Notes under the pieces: generated by a model
The model's database searches: none
Seen by the model: the letters and a program-made list of their open reading frames with translations, nothing else
Told to the model about the DNA's origin: nothing
Assembly (NCBI RefSeq): GCF_000341105.1
Contig: NZ_ANBB01000025.1
Coordinates: 1-64,000 of the forward strand
DNA length: 64,000 nucleotides
Direction: 5' to 3'
Source: Nocardiopsis potens DSM 45234
GTDB taxonomy: Bacteria; Actinomycetota; Actinomycetes; Streptosporangiales; Streptosporangiaceae
Program-made: the position numbers and the translations under genes
In this document: positions 16,774-24,397 of the stretch, in pieces
Layout: each line of letters begins with the position of its first letter
How positions within the stretch are numbered: the first letter of the stretch is position 1

Positions 16774-18126
16774 TCAGCCGGCCGGGGAGCGCGGCGCGGC
16801 GGCCGTCTCGCCGGCGATCTCCTGCAGGTCGGCGCCGGCCTCCATCGCGGCCTGGGTCTTCTCGGGGAGCTTGAGGAACCAGGTCATCACCGCGGCGGCG
16901 ACGTAGAGCAGCGCGAAGACGATCACCACGCCGCCGGCGCCCAGCGGGCCGAGGAAGAGGCTGACGATGGCCGGGCCGACGAAGGCGGCCGCGCCCGCGC
17001 CGAAGTTCAGCAGCGCCATCGCGCCGCCCTTGTTCTCCGGGGCCAGCGAGGGCAGCAGCGCCGAGATCGGCACGAACCCGGCCAGCGTCGCGCCGTACGC
17101 CGCGCCGACCAGCAGGGCCAGCCAGTAGTGGTCGGCGCCGGCGGCGACCGGCACGAAGTAGAGCAGCAGCGTGGTCACCGAGCAGCCCAGGGCGCCGAAC
17201 CAGAAGATGGTGTTGCGCCAGCCCAGCCGGTCGCTGATCACGCCGAAGATGAGGTTGAAGAAGATGTTGGTGCCGTAGATGACCGACACCAGCAGCAGCC
17301 AGCGGCTCTCGCCGAAGCCGATCCGCTCGGCGAAGATCGTCGGGAACAGCACCAGCATGCCGAACTCGGGCGCGGTGTTGATGACGCGGACCACCATGCC
17401 CATGCCGACCCGCGGGTTGCGCCAGGCGATGGCCATGCTGGACATCAGGCTCTGCACCGGCTTGACCTCGGGCGGGGCCAGCCGGGAGTAGCCGGTGCGC
17501 TCGCGCACCCCGAGCAGGCAGACCAGGCCGCCCAGGGTGATGACGCCCAGCGACAGCCAGAGCGTGCCGTAGTGCCCCAGGAGCGGGTTGGTGAAGCTGG
17601 CGACCAGCGCGCCCAGGGTGGGCAGGCCGCCGGTGAAGGCGAAGTAGAACCAGCCGACGGCCGCGCCCAGCCGCCTGGCCGGGGCCACCGCGGTGATCCA
17701 CACCAGGAAGCCGAAGGCGAACATCGGGTAGCCGAACCCGCGGAGCCCGTAGAAGAGCAGCATCAGCGGGTAGTTCCCGGACGCCGCGACGACGAGGAAC
17801 CCGACGTGGCAGGCGAGCCAGATCACCAGGCCGATGAACATGACCCGGCGCGGCCCCCACAGCTCCGACAGCGCCCCGGACAGCCAGGACGCCAGCATCA
17901 CGGCGACGCCGTAGATCGTGACGACGTAGGAGGCCCGGATATCGTCGCCGGCCCCGTTGGCGGCGATGAACGGCGCGATGAAGCCGGACTCGATGCCGTC
18001 GCCGATCATGAAGATCAGCAGGCCCAGGTAGCCCAGCGCGAGCGGGATCGGCAGCCCCGCCCGGGCGAGCAGGCGGGTGACGGGGCCGCGCTCGGCGGCG
18101 CCGGGCGGCACAGGGGTAGTGGTCAT
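16774..18126 (-). CDS. MFS transporter, polyol/sugar permease type
   Basis: This is a 450-residue major-facilitator protein with about 12 membrane helices. It has the loop 2-3 motif SGALSELWGPRRVMF and an equivalent GVISDRLGWRN in the second half. The family resembles polyol permeases of the ribitol/arabitol type. It lies just downstream of the DeoR-family gene on the same strand, and its upstream region carries the operator word AAATTAACATG shared with the divergent catabolic operon. It is therefore the likely uptake system for the substrate handled by the HAD phosphatase, ketose kinase and isomerase. The precise substrate is an inference. Confidence 0.82.
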   Translation of the reverse strand: MTTTPVPPGAAERGPVTRLLARAGLPIPLALGYLGLLIFMIGDGIESGFIAPFIAANGAGDDIRASYVVTIYGVAVMLASWLSGALSELWGPRRVMFIGLVIWLACHVGFLVVAASGNYPLMLLFYGLRGFGYPMFAFGFLVWITAVAPARRLGAAVGWFYFAFTGGLPTLGALVASFTNPLLGHYGTLWLSLGVITLGGLVCLLGVRERTGYSRLAPPEVKPVQSLMSSMAIAWRNPRVGMGMVVRVINTAPEFGMLVLFPTIFAERIGFGESRWLLLVSVIYGTNIFFNLIFGVISDRLGWRNTIFWFGALGCSVTTLLLYFVPVAAGADHYWLALLVGAAYGATLAGFVPISALLPSLAPENKGGAMALLNFGAGAAAFVGPAIVSLFLGPLGAGGVVIVFALLYVAAAVMTWFLKLPEKTQAAMEAGADLQEIAGETAAAPRSPAG

Positions 18127-18164
18127 GTGTCCTCCAGACGAGATCCGGGGCACATCATGGACCT

Positions 18165-18177
18165 TGTTAAATTAACA
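18165..18177. promoter_or_regulatory. Candidate DeoR operator upstream of the permease gene
   Basis: TGTTAA-A-TTAACA is a perfect inverted repeat and an AT-rich island in very GC-rich DNA, 39 nt before the permease ATG. The 11-bp word AAATTAACATG it contains recurs in reverse orientation at 19126-19136, in the promoter of the catabolic operon. Shared words at both promoters flanking a DeoR gene point to binding by that regulator. Confidence 0.65.
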
Positions 18178-18258
18178 TGCAATACGTGAGCCGGTTCTAT
18201 TGCCGTAACATTCCACGGCCGGGCGCACCGGGCCCGGTGCGCCCGCGGCGGGACCGGC

Positions 18259-19050
18259 TCACCAGGGGGCGACCTCGGTCTCCACGTGCTGGCGGGCCTC
18301 CTCGACCAGCTCGGCGGGGGTGTCGGCGTCCACGATCAGCCGGTCGTAGTCGGAGAGCGGGGCCAGTCGGTGCAGCGCCGGCCGCGGCATCTTGCTGGAG
18401 TCCATCAGCAGCACCCTGGTCCGGGCGCTGGCCAGCATGGCCCGCTTGACCATCACGATCTCCGGCTCCTGGTGGAAGGTCATCTCCGGGGTCATCGACG
18501 AGGTGGAGACGTAGGCGGCGTCCACGGTCAGCCGCTCCACCGCCTCGATGCAGGCCATGCCGATGAAGGAGTCGTGGGTGCCGGAGTAGTCCCCGCCGAT
18601 GCAGATCAGCCGGATCTCGTCGGCCCGCTTGAGCACCTCGATCGCGCCCAGGTAGTTGGTGGCCACGGTCAGCGGCCCCACCTCGGGCAGCAGCCGGGCC
18701 AGCTCCAGGGCGGAGGTGGAGTCGTCCAGCAGCACCGACATGCCCGGCTCCACCTGCTCCACCGCCCGCCGCGCGATGGCCGCCTTGGCCTCCACGTGCG
18801 CGCCGCGCCGGTACTCCTCGTTGCTCTCGAAGACGGTGGAGGGCAGTGCGGAGACCCCGCCGCGGAACTTGCGCAGCAGGCCGCGGCGGGCCAGCTCGTC
18901 CAGGTCGCGGTGGACCGTCATGAGGCTGACCCCGGTCAGCTCGACCAGCTCGGCCGCCGAGGCCGACCCCCGGTTGATCACGTAGTCGGTGATCCGCTGC
19001 TGCCTGATGGTCCGTGAGCGGGTGCTTCCGCCGTGCGTCTCCTTGCTCAT
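18259..19050 (-). CDS. DeoR-family transcriptional regulator
   Basis: The 263-residue protein has the DeoR N-terminal helix-turn-helix (about 15-70: RQQRITDYVINRGSASAAELVELTGVSLMTVHRDLDELARRGLLRK) and the DeoR sensor domain related to sugar-phosphate isomerases (LDDSTSALELARLLPE, GGDYSGTHDSFIG, LLMDSSKMPRPALHRLAPLSDYDRLIVD). Members normally repress sugar catabolic operons and release DNA on binding a phosphorylated intermediate. It is divergent from the HAD/kinase operon and upstream of the permease. ATG 19050 was chosen because the long in-frame extension upstream covers the divergent promoter. Confidence 0.9.
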   Translation of the reverse strand: MSKETHGGSTRSRTIRQQRITDYVINRGSASAAELVELTGVSLMTVHRDLDELARRGLLRKFRGGVSALPSTVFESNEEYRRGAHVEAKAAIARRAVEQVEPGMSVLLDDSTSALELARLLPEVGPLTVATNYLGAIEVLKRADEIRLICIGGDYSGTHDSFIGMACIEAVERLTVDAAYVSTSSMTPEMTFHQEPEIVMVKRAMLASARTRVLLMDSSKMPRPALHRLAPLSDYDRLIVDADTPAELVEEARQHVETEVAPW

Positions 19051-19115
19051 ACCGACCAGGATCGCGCATCCCCGCAGGGCTCCGCGCGCTTCTTCGCATC
19101 CCGGGTGGTGACAAC

Positions 19116-19136
19116 TAACAACTAGCATGTTAATTT
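19116..19136. promoter_or_regulatory. Candidate DeoR operator in the divergent promoter of the sugar operon
   Basis: An AT-rich patch contains TAACA (19116-19120) and TGTTAA (19128-19133), and ends in CATGTTAATTT (19126-19136), the exact reverse complement of the word at the permease promoter. It lies 31-51 nt before the HAD gene ATG and about 65-85 nt before the DeoR ATG, suited to control both. Confidence 0.6.
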
Positions 19137-19166
19137 CGCGTTGAGTTTGTGAAAGGGGTTGTATCG

Positions 19167-19856
19167 ATGACACTGGCCGCGGTCGTCTTCGACATGGACG
19201 GGGTACTCGTCGAGAGCGAGCACCTCTGGGAGGAGAACTGGACCGCCTACGCGGCACGGCACGGCGTCGAATGGACCCCCGCCGACACCGCCACCTGCCA
19301 GGGCAAGAGCGCCCCTGAATGGGCGGCCTACCTCGCCGAGCGCAGCGGGGTCCCGGACCGCGCCGCCGAGGCCGAGAAGGCCGTGGTCGACGGGATGATC
19401 GCCGCCATCGCCGACGGCCGCGCCCCGATGCTGGAGGGCGCCGACGCCATGGTGCGCGACGTCGCCGCGGCCGCCCCCATCGCACTGGCCTCCTCGGCGG
19501 CCCGCCCGGTGATCGACGCGGTGCTGGACGCCTACGGCCTGGCCTCCTGCTTCACCGCCACCGTCTCCAGCGCCGAGGTCGCCCGGGGCAAGCCCAGCCC
19601 CGATGTCTACCTGGAGGCCGCCTCCCGGCTGGGCCGGGACGGGGCCGAGTGCCTGGCCGTGGAGGACTCCGGCAACGGCATCCGCGCCGCCGCCGCGGCC
19701 GGGCTGACCGTGATCGCCCTGCCCAACCCCGCCTACCCGCCCAAGCCCGAGGCGCTCGGACTCGCCGCCGAGGTGGCCGCGAGCAACGACGACGCCCGGC
19801 TCAGGCTGCTCGGCCGCCTCGGCGGCGAGCGCCCGGCCCAGGAGGTGCGCGCATGA
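19167..19856 (+). CDS. HAD-superfamily phosphatase / beta-phosphoglucomutase-like
   Basis: The 229-residue HAD hydrolase has motif I FDMDGVLVESE (catalytic Asp nucleophile and acid), a motif II region IALASSA, motif III Lys in GKPSPDVYLEAA, and motif IV EDSGNGIRAAAAAG. The cap domain is helical (about 17-85), as in phosphosugar phosphatases and beta-phosphoglucomutases. It is the first gene of the operon, and its stop overlaps the start of the ketose kinase (ATGA). It probably removes phosphate from a dead-end or intermediate sugar phosphate; the substrate is not clear from sequence. Confidence 0.82.
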   Translation: MTLAAVVFDMDGVLVESEHLWEENWTAYAARHGVEWTPADTATCQGKSAPEWAAYLAERSGVPDRAAEAEKAVVDGMIAAIADGRAPMLEGADAMVRDVAAAAPIALASSAARPVIDAVLDAYGLASCFTATVSSAEVARGKPSPDVYLEAASRLGRDGAECLAVEDSGNGIRAAAAAGLTVIALPNPAYPPKPEALGLAAEVAASNDDARLRLLGRLGGERPAQEVRA

Positions 19857-21610
19857 CCGTCCTCGGAGAGGCCACCACCTTCAAGCGCGACTGGCTCGAC
19901 GGCTTCGCCACCGCCTACGGCCGCACCGTGCGCAAGGTCCCCGGCGCCTACGGGGTGGTGGCGCGCCGCGCCCCCCGCCCCGGCAAGGTCGCCGTGGTCA
20001 TCGGCGGCGGCTGCGGCCACTACCCGGCCTTCGCCGGGCTGGTCGGCCCCGGCCTGGCCGACGGCGCAGTCGTCGGCGACGTCTTCACCAGCCCCAGCGC
20101 CGAGCAGGTCTACCGCACCGCCCGCGAGGCCGACCAGGGCGGCGGCGTGCTCTTCTCCTACGGCAACTACCAGGGCGACGTGCTCCACTTCGGGCTGGCC
20201 GCGCGCCGGCTGGCCGCCGAGGGCGTCGACAGCCGCACCGTCCTGGTCACCGACGACATCGCCAGCGGCCCGGCCCGGAACCCGGAGCGCCGCCGCGGCG
20301 TCGCCGGGGACCTGCTGGTCTTCAAGGTCGCCGGGGCCGCCGCCGAGCGCGGCGACGACCTGGACGCGGTGCACGCCGCCGCGGCCAAGGCCAACGCGGC
20401 CACCCGCACCTTCGGCGCCGCGTTCGGCGGCTGCACCCTGCCCGGCGCCGCCGAGCCGCTGTTCACCGTCGACCCGGACGCCATGGAACTGGGCCTGGGC
20501 ATCCACGGCGAACCGGGCGTGCGCACCGTCGGCCGGCTGGGCGCCGAGGCGCTGGCCGACGAGCTCGTCGACGGCCTGCTGCCCGAACTGCCCTCCGGCG
20601 CCCGGATCGCGGTCCTGCTCAACGGGCTGGGCCGGACCAAGTACGAGGAGATGTTCGCCGCCTTCCCGCGGATCCACCGGCGGCTGGCCGAGGCCGGGCT
20701 GACCGTGCTGGACAGCCAGGTCGGCGAGTTCGTCACCTCGCTGGACATGGCCGGGCTCTCGCTGTCGGCGATGGTGCTCGACGACGAGCTCGCCGAGCTC
20801 TACGCCGCGCCCTGCGACACCCCCGGCTACCGCAGCACCGGCGCGGTCCTGGAGCCGGTCGCCACCGAGCGCACCGAGGACGCCGGCCTGGAGCGGCCCG
20901 CCGACTCCCCGGTCGCCGGACCGGTCGACCGGGCGCTCACCGCGGCCATGGTCCGGCTGGAGGAGCAGGAGGAGGAGCTCGGCCGGCTGGACGCGGTCGC
21001 CGCCGACGGCGACCACGGCCTGGGCATGACCCGCGGCATCCGCGCCGCCGTCGCCGCGGCCCGCGCCGCCGAGCAGGGCGGCGAACCGGTCTCCGGCGCG
21101 CTGCTCGCGGCCGGCACCGCCTTCGCCGACGCGGCGGGCGGCGCCTCCGGGGCACTGTACGGGGTGCTGCTCACCGAGACCGGCGCCGGGCTGGCCGGCC
21201 TGGACCCCGCCGAGATCGGCCCGGTCGCCCTCTCCCGGGCGGTGGACGGCGCCGTCGCCGCCTTCACCGAGCTGGGCGGAGCCGAACCGGGCGACAAGAC
21301 CATGCTGGACGCGATCGGGCCGTTCCGCGCCGAGCTGTCCGCGCACGCCGCCCGGGCCGGTGCGGCGGCGGGCCCGGCCGAGGCCGTCGCGGCCTGGAGC
21401 GAGGCCGCCGACTGCGCCGCCGAGGCGGCCCGCGGCACCGCGGGCCTGCTCCCGGCCAAGGGCCGCGCCGCCCGGCTGGCCGCCCGCAGCCAGGGCCACC
21501 CCGACCCCGGTGCCACCTCCTTCGCCCACCTGGTCGGCGCGGTCGCCGAGACCGCCCGCGCCGCCCTGGCGGAGTCGGCGGCCACCGGCGCCGAGGAGCC
21601 CGCACCGTGA
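19853..21610 (+). CDS. DhaK-DhaL fused ATP-dependent ketose kinase (dihydroxyacetone/erythrulose kinase type)
   Basis: This is a 585-residue kinase of the DAK family. The DhaK domain (about 1-335) has the GGGCGHYPAF motif and His218 (GLGIHGEPG), which holds the keto substrate as a covalent hemiaminal. The DhaL domain (about 360-575) has the Mg-ATP motif VAADGDHGLGM at 383-392. ATP-dependent fusions phosphorylate dihydroxyacetone, and close relatives act on D- or L-erythrulose. A following RpiB/LacAB isomerase favours a four-carbon ketose. It overlaps the HAD gene by 4 nt. Confidence 0.87.
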   Translation: MTVLGEATTFKRDWLDGFATAYGRTVRKVPGAYGVVARRAPRPGKVAVVIGGGCGHYPAFAGLVGPGLADGAVVGDVFTSPSAEQVYRTAREADQGGGVLFSYGNYQGDVLHFGLAARRLAAEGVDSRTVLVTDDIASGPARNPERRRGVAGDLLVFKVAGAAAERGDDLDAVHAAAAKANAATRTFGAAFGGCTLPGAAEPLFTVDPDAMELGLGIHGEPGVRTVGRLGAEALADELVDGLLPELPSGARIAVLLNGLGRTKYEEMFAAFPRIHRRLAEAGLTVLDSQVGEFVTSLDMAGLSLSAMVLDDELAELYAAPCDTPGYRSTGAVLEPVATERTEDAGLERPADSPVAGPVDRALTAAMVRLEEQEEELGRLDAVAADGDHGLGMTRGIRAAVAAARAAEQGGEPVSGALLAAGTAFADAAGGASGALYGVLLTETGAGLAGLDPAEIGPVALSRAVDGAVAAFTELGGAEPGDKTMLDAIGPFRAELSAHAARAGAAAGPAEAVAAWSEAADCAAEAARGTAGLLPAKGRAARLAARSQGHPDPGATSFAHLVGAVAETARAALAESAATGAEEPAP

Positions 21611-21943
21611 ACCCGCCCGCCGACCGGAGCACCGGAGGCCCCGCCCCGGAAGCGGCCCCGCCGCGCCGGACGCGCTCCCGGAGCGCCGGGACCGGCGCCG
21701 GGAGGGCCGCCGGACGCCCGGAGGGCGCCCGGGCCGGTCGGCACGTCCGCCGACCGGAAGGCCCGCTCCGGGCCGCCGGAGCCCCGCCCTCGGCCGCAGG
21801 GATCCCGGCGGACCGGGGGCGGAGCGGGCGGAGCACTCCGTCCGGGCGCCCCGCCACCGGCCCCGCTCCGGACGGAAGAAGCACGGGCGGACACCCCGCC
21901 GACACCACCGGGCTCCGGCCCGTTCCCACCGAGGAGGTATCCG
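21611..21943. other. 333-nt gap inside the sugar operon, nothing recognised
   Basis: This is GC-rich sequence between the ketose kinase and the isomerase. An open frame from 21607 across it is Pro/Gly/Arg-rich low complexity and runs into the isomerase gene, so I do not call it. The only clear site is the GAGGAGGT ribosome-binding sequence about 7 nt before ATG 21944. Confidence 0.5.
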
Positions 21944-22465
21944 ATGAGCGCTGAGCAGGAGCGCGGCGAGGAGCCGCTGCGCATCGTGGTCGCCGCCGAC
22001 AACGCCGGCGTCGAGCTGAAGGACCGGCTGCGCGACCTGATGCAGGGCGACCCGCGGGTCGCCGGCGTGGTCGACGTGGGCGTCAGCGACACCGCCGACG
22101 ACACCGCCTACCCGGTCCCGGCCGCGGCGGCGGCCGAGATGATCGCCCGCGGCGAGGCCGACCGGGGCGTGCTGGTCTGCGGCACCGGCATCGGCGTGGC
22201 CATCGCCGCCAACAAGGTGCCGGGCATCCGCGCCACGGTCGCGCACGACTCCTACTCGGCGGAGCGGTCCATCAAGTCCAACGACTGCCAGGTCATCACC
22301 TTCGGGGCGCGGGTCATCGGCCCGCACGCCGCGGAGAAGATCCTCACCGAGTGGCTGGGGCACCGCTTCGACGCCGCCTCGCCGAGCGCCGCCAAGGTCG
22401 CCCGGATCACCGAGTACGAGAACGAGCACGCCGGGGCCGGAGCGGCGGGGGCCGGCGGCCGCTGA
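21944..22465 (+). CDS. RpiB/LacA/LacB-family sugar-phosphate isomerase
   Basis: This 173-residue isomerase has the catalytic Cys79 in GVLVCGTGIGVAIAANK and the following HDSYSAERSIKSND stretch. The N-terminal motif reads ADNAGVELK, where ribose-5-phosphate isomerase B proteins usually have a DH pair; here the His is Asn20. The SYSAERS segment is more like the LacAB and erythrulose-phosphate isomerase branches than housekeeping RpiB. With the upstream DAK kinase it may convert an erythrulose phosphate to erythrose 4-phosphate. That is inference. The C-terminus ends in a Gly/Ala tail. Confidence 0.83.
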   Translation: MSAEQERGEEPLRIVVAADNAGVELKDRLRDLMQGDPRVAGVVDVGVSDTADDTAYPVPAAAAAEMIARGEADRGVLVCGTGIGVAIAANKVPGIRATVAHDSYSAERSIKSNDCQVITFGARVIGPHAAEKILTEWLGHRFDAASPSAAKVARITEYENEHAGAGAAGAGGR

Positions 22466-22785
22466 GGCCCCGCCGGCGCCGTGCCGGCCCCGGACCGGCG
22501 GGTCCGAGCCGGCGGGCGGCGGCGGTCCCCCGCGGCCGCCCGGGCAGGATGCGGCGCTCCGGTCCGGGCAGGCCGGACCGGCCCCACCGGGCCGCCCCGG
22601 CGGCCGCTTGAAACGATGGGAACGGGCCGGCGGGCCCGGGACCAGGGCGGGGGCGGCCCGGCGGCGGCTCCGAACCGGTCGAAGGAGGCGGAGGGGCCGC
22701 GGACCGGCACCGCCCCCTCCCCGCCGCAGGACACCGCAGGAGGCGCTCCCGGCCCGGAGGCCGAGGGATCCTCGGAAGGAATCTG
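22466..22785. other. 320-nt gap inside the sugar operon, nothing recognised
   Basis: This is GC-rich sequence between the isomerase and the 2-hydroxyacid dehydrogenase. A low-complexity open frame ends at 22786, overlapping the next start, but it has no ribosome-binding site or family signature. A GAAGGA ribosome-binding sequence precedes ATG 22786. Confidence 0.5.
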
Positions 22786-23862
22786 ATGAAAGGGACAACG
22801 TTGCGGATTCTCGCTGCTGGAGATGAGTTCGTCGGCACCGGGCTGCTGACCTCGGCGGTGCGGGCGGAGCTGGGCACCGCCCCCGGGCAGGACGGCGACC
22901 CCGACTTCGCCGAGCTCTCCCTGCCCTGGCCGATCGAGCCGTTCGGCCCGGTCGGCGGGGTGCAGGAGGCCAGCGGCACCGAGGAGCAGGTGATCGAGGC
23001 GGTCGCCGGCGCCGAGCTCGCGGTCACCCAGATGGCGCCGTTCACCGAGAAGGTGTTCGCCGCCGCGCCCGACCTGCGCATGGTGTCGGTGTCCCGGGGC
23101 GGCCCGGTCAACATCGACCTGAAGGCGGCCACCGCCGCCGGGGTCGCGGTCACCTACGCCCCCGGGCGCAACGCCGCGGCCGCCGCAGAGTTCGCCGTCG
23201 GCCTGCTCCTGGCCGCGATGCGCCGGATCTCCACCTCCTCCGCGGAGCTGCTGGAGGGCACCTGGCGCGGCGATCACTACGCCTACGCCAACGCAGGCGT
23301 GGAGCTGGAGGGCACCACCGTGGGCCTGGTCGGCTACGGCGCGATCGGCTCCCGGGTGGCCCGGGTCCTGGTGGCCTTCGGCGCGAAGGTGCTGGTCTCC
23401 GACCCGTTCGCGGACCCCGCGAAGATCACCGCGGACGGCGCCGAGCCGGCCGAGCTGGACGACCTGCTGCGCCGCAGCGCCGCGGTGAGCCTGCACGCCC
23501 GCCTCACCGAGCAGACCCGGCACCTCATCGACGCCGACAAGCTCGCCCTGATGCCGGAGGGCGCGGTCCTGGTGAACAGCGCCCGGGGCGGGCTGCTCGA
23601 CTACGCGCCGCTGCCCGGCCTGCTCCGCTCGGGCCGCCTGGGCGCGCTGGCCCTGGACGTCTACGACGTCGAGCCGCCGCCCGCCGACTGGGCGCTGCGC
23701 GACGCCCCCAACGTCATCGCCACCCCGCACCTGGCCGGCGCCAGCCGGCAGACCGCCGAGCGCGCGGCGCGCATCGTCGCCGCCGAGGTCGGCCGGTACG
23801 TGCGCGGCGAGGACCTGGCCAACGTCGCCAACCCCGACGTGCTGGACCGGTTCCGCCGCTGA
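22786..23862 (+). CDS. D-isomer-specific 2-hydroxyacid dehydrogenase family protein
   Basis: This is a 358-residue NAD-dependent oxidoreductase. The nucleotide-binding motif GLVGYGAIGSRVA includes GYGAIG at 183-188. The catalytic triad is Arg267 (VNSARGGLLD), Glu296 (DVYDVEPPP) and His315 (ATPHLAGAS). The catalytic domain is assembled from the N- and C-terminal ends, as in phosphoglycerate dehydrogenases, but no ACT domain follows. It probably interconverts a 2-hydroxy acid and 2-keto acid (an aldonate or its phosphate) in the same locus; the substrate is unknown. Confidence 0.85.
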   Translation: MKGTTLRILAAGDEFVGTGLLTSAVRAELGTAPGQDGDPDFAELSLPWPIEPFGPVGGVQEASGTEEQVIEAVAGAELAVTQMAPFTEKVFAAAPDLRMVSVSRGGPVNIDLKAATAAGVAVTYAPGRNAAAAAEFAVGLLLAAMRRISTSSAELLEGTWRGDHYAYANAGVELEGTTVGLVGYGAIGSRVARVLVAFGAKVLVSDPFADPAKITADGAEPAELDDLLRRSAAVSLHARLTEQTRHLIDADKLALMPEGAVLVNSARGGLLDYAPLPGLLRSGRLGALALDVYDVEPPPADWALRDAPNVIATPHLAGASRQTAERAARIVAAEVGRYVRGEDLANVANPDVLDRFRR

Positions 23863-24397
23863 CCCGCCCCGGGCGGCGGCCCGCCCCGACGGGAGCGCCG
23901 CCCACCGGACGGGCCGGCCCGCGCCGCCCCCGGCCCGCACGCCGCTCGGAGCGCCTGCGGGCGGCGGCCGGAGCGGTGCACCGGGAAGCCCTCCGCGCCG
24001 GTCCCCGGGACGGCGGGCCGCGCTCCCGGCGGCGCCCGGGAACGCGGCCCGCCGAGAGCGGGCGCGGCCGCACGGCCCGCGTACGCGCCCGCGGGGTGCG
24101 GAGCCCGACTCCCGCTCCGGCGCCGAGGTCCTGGCCCCCGCGTACGCGCCCGCGGCGCACGGAGTCGCCGCCCGGCGCGGTTTCGGGGCGCAGGTCCCGC
24201 GTACGCGCCTGCGGGGCCCGGAGGACGCCCCGGCCCGGTCCCCGCGCACGGCGGCCGGGGACGCGGTCCTCCGTCCGCCTCTTCCACCGTTCTCCGCGCC
24301 GCGGAGAACGGGCCGGGGTCCCGGTGCCGGTCGGCCCGGCGCCGCCCACCCGTTTCCACCCGGCCCGCCGGCCGGAGGCTCCCAGAAGGAGGACCCG
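23863..24397. other. 535-nt intergenic region with three ~60-bp-spaced repeats
   Basis: No gene is supported. The region holds three near-copies of CCCGCGTACGCGCCCGCGG starting at 24076, 24137 and 24196 (spacing 61 and 59 nt), with partly similar flanks (GGAG after each). The 8-bp palindrome GCGTACGC is in every copy. They lie 180-320 nt before the FGGY kinase gene and could be a short tandem array or binding sites. Confidence 0.6.

Noticed and set aside
21607-21954. Open frame between the ketose kinase and the RpiB-type isomerase
   Set aside because: Low-complexity Pro/Gly/Arg sequence, start without a ribosome-binding site, and it overlaps the well-supported isomerase start.
22481-22786. 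Open frame ending at the start of the 2-hydroxyacid dehydrogenase gene
   Set aside because: Low complexity and no ribosome-binding site; the TGA/ATG overlap is probably chance.
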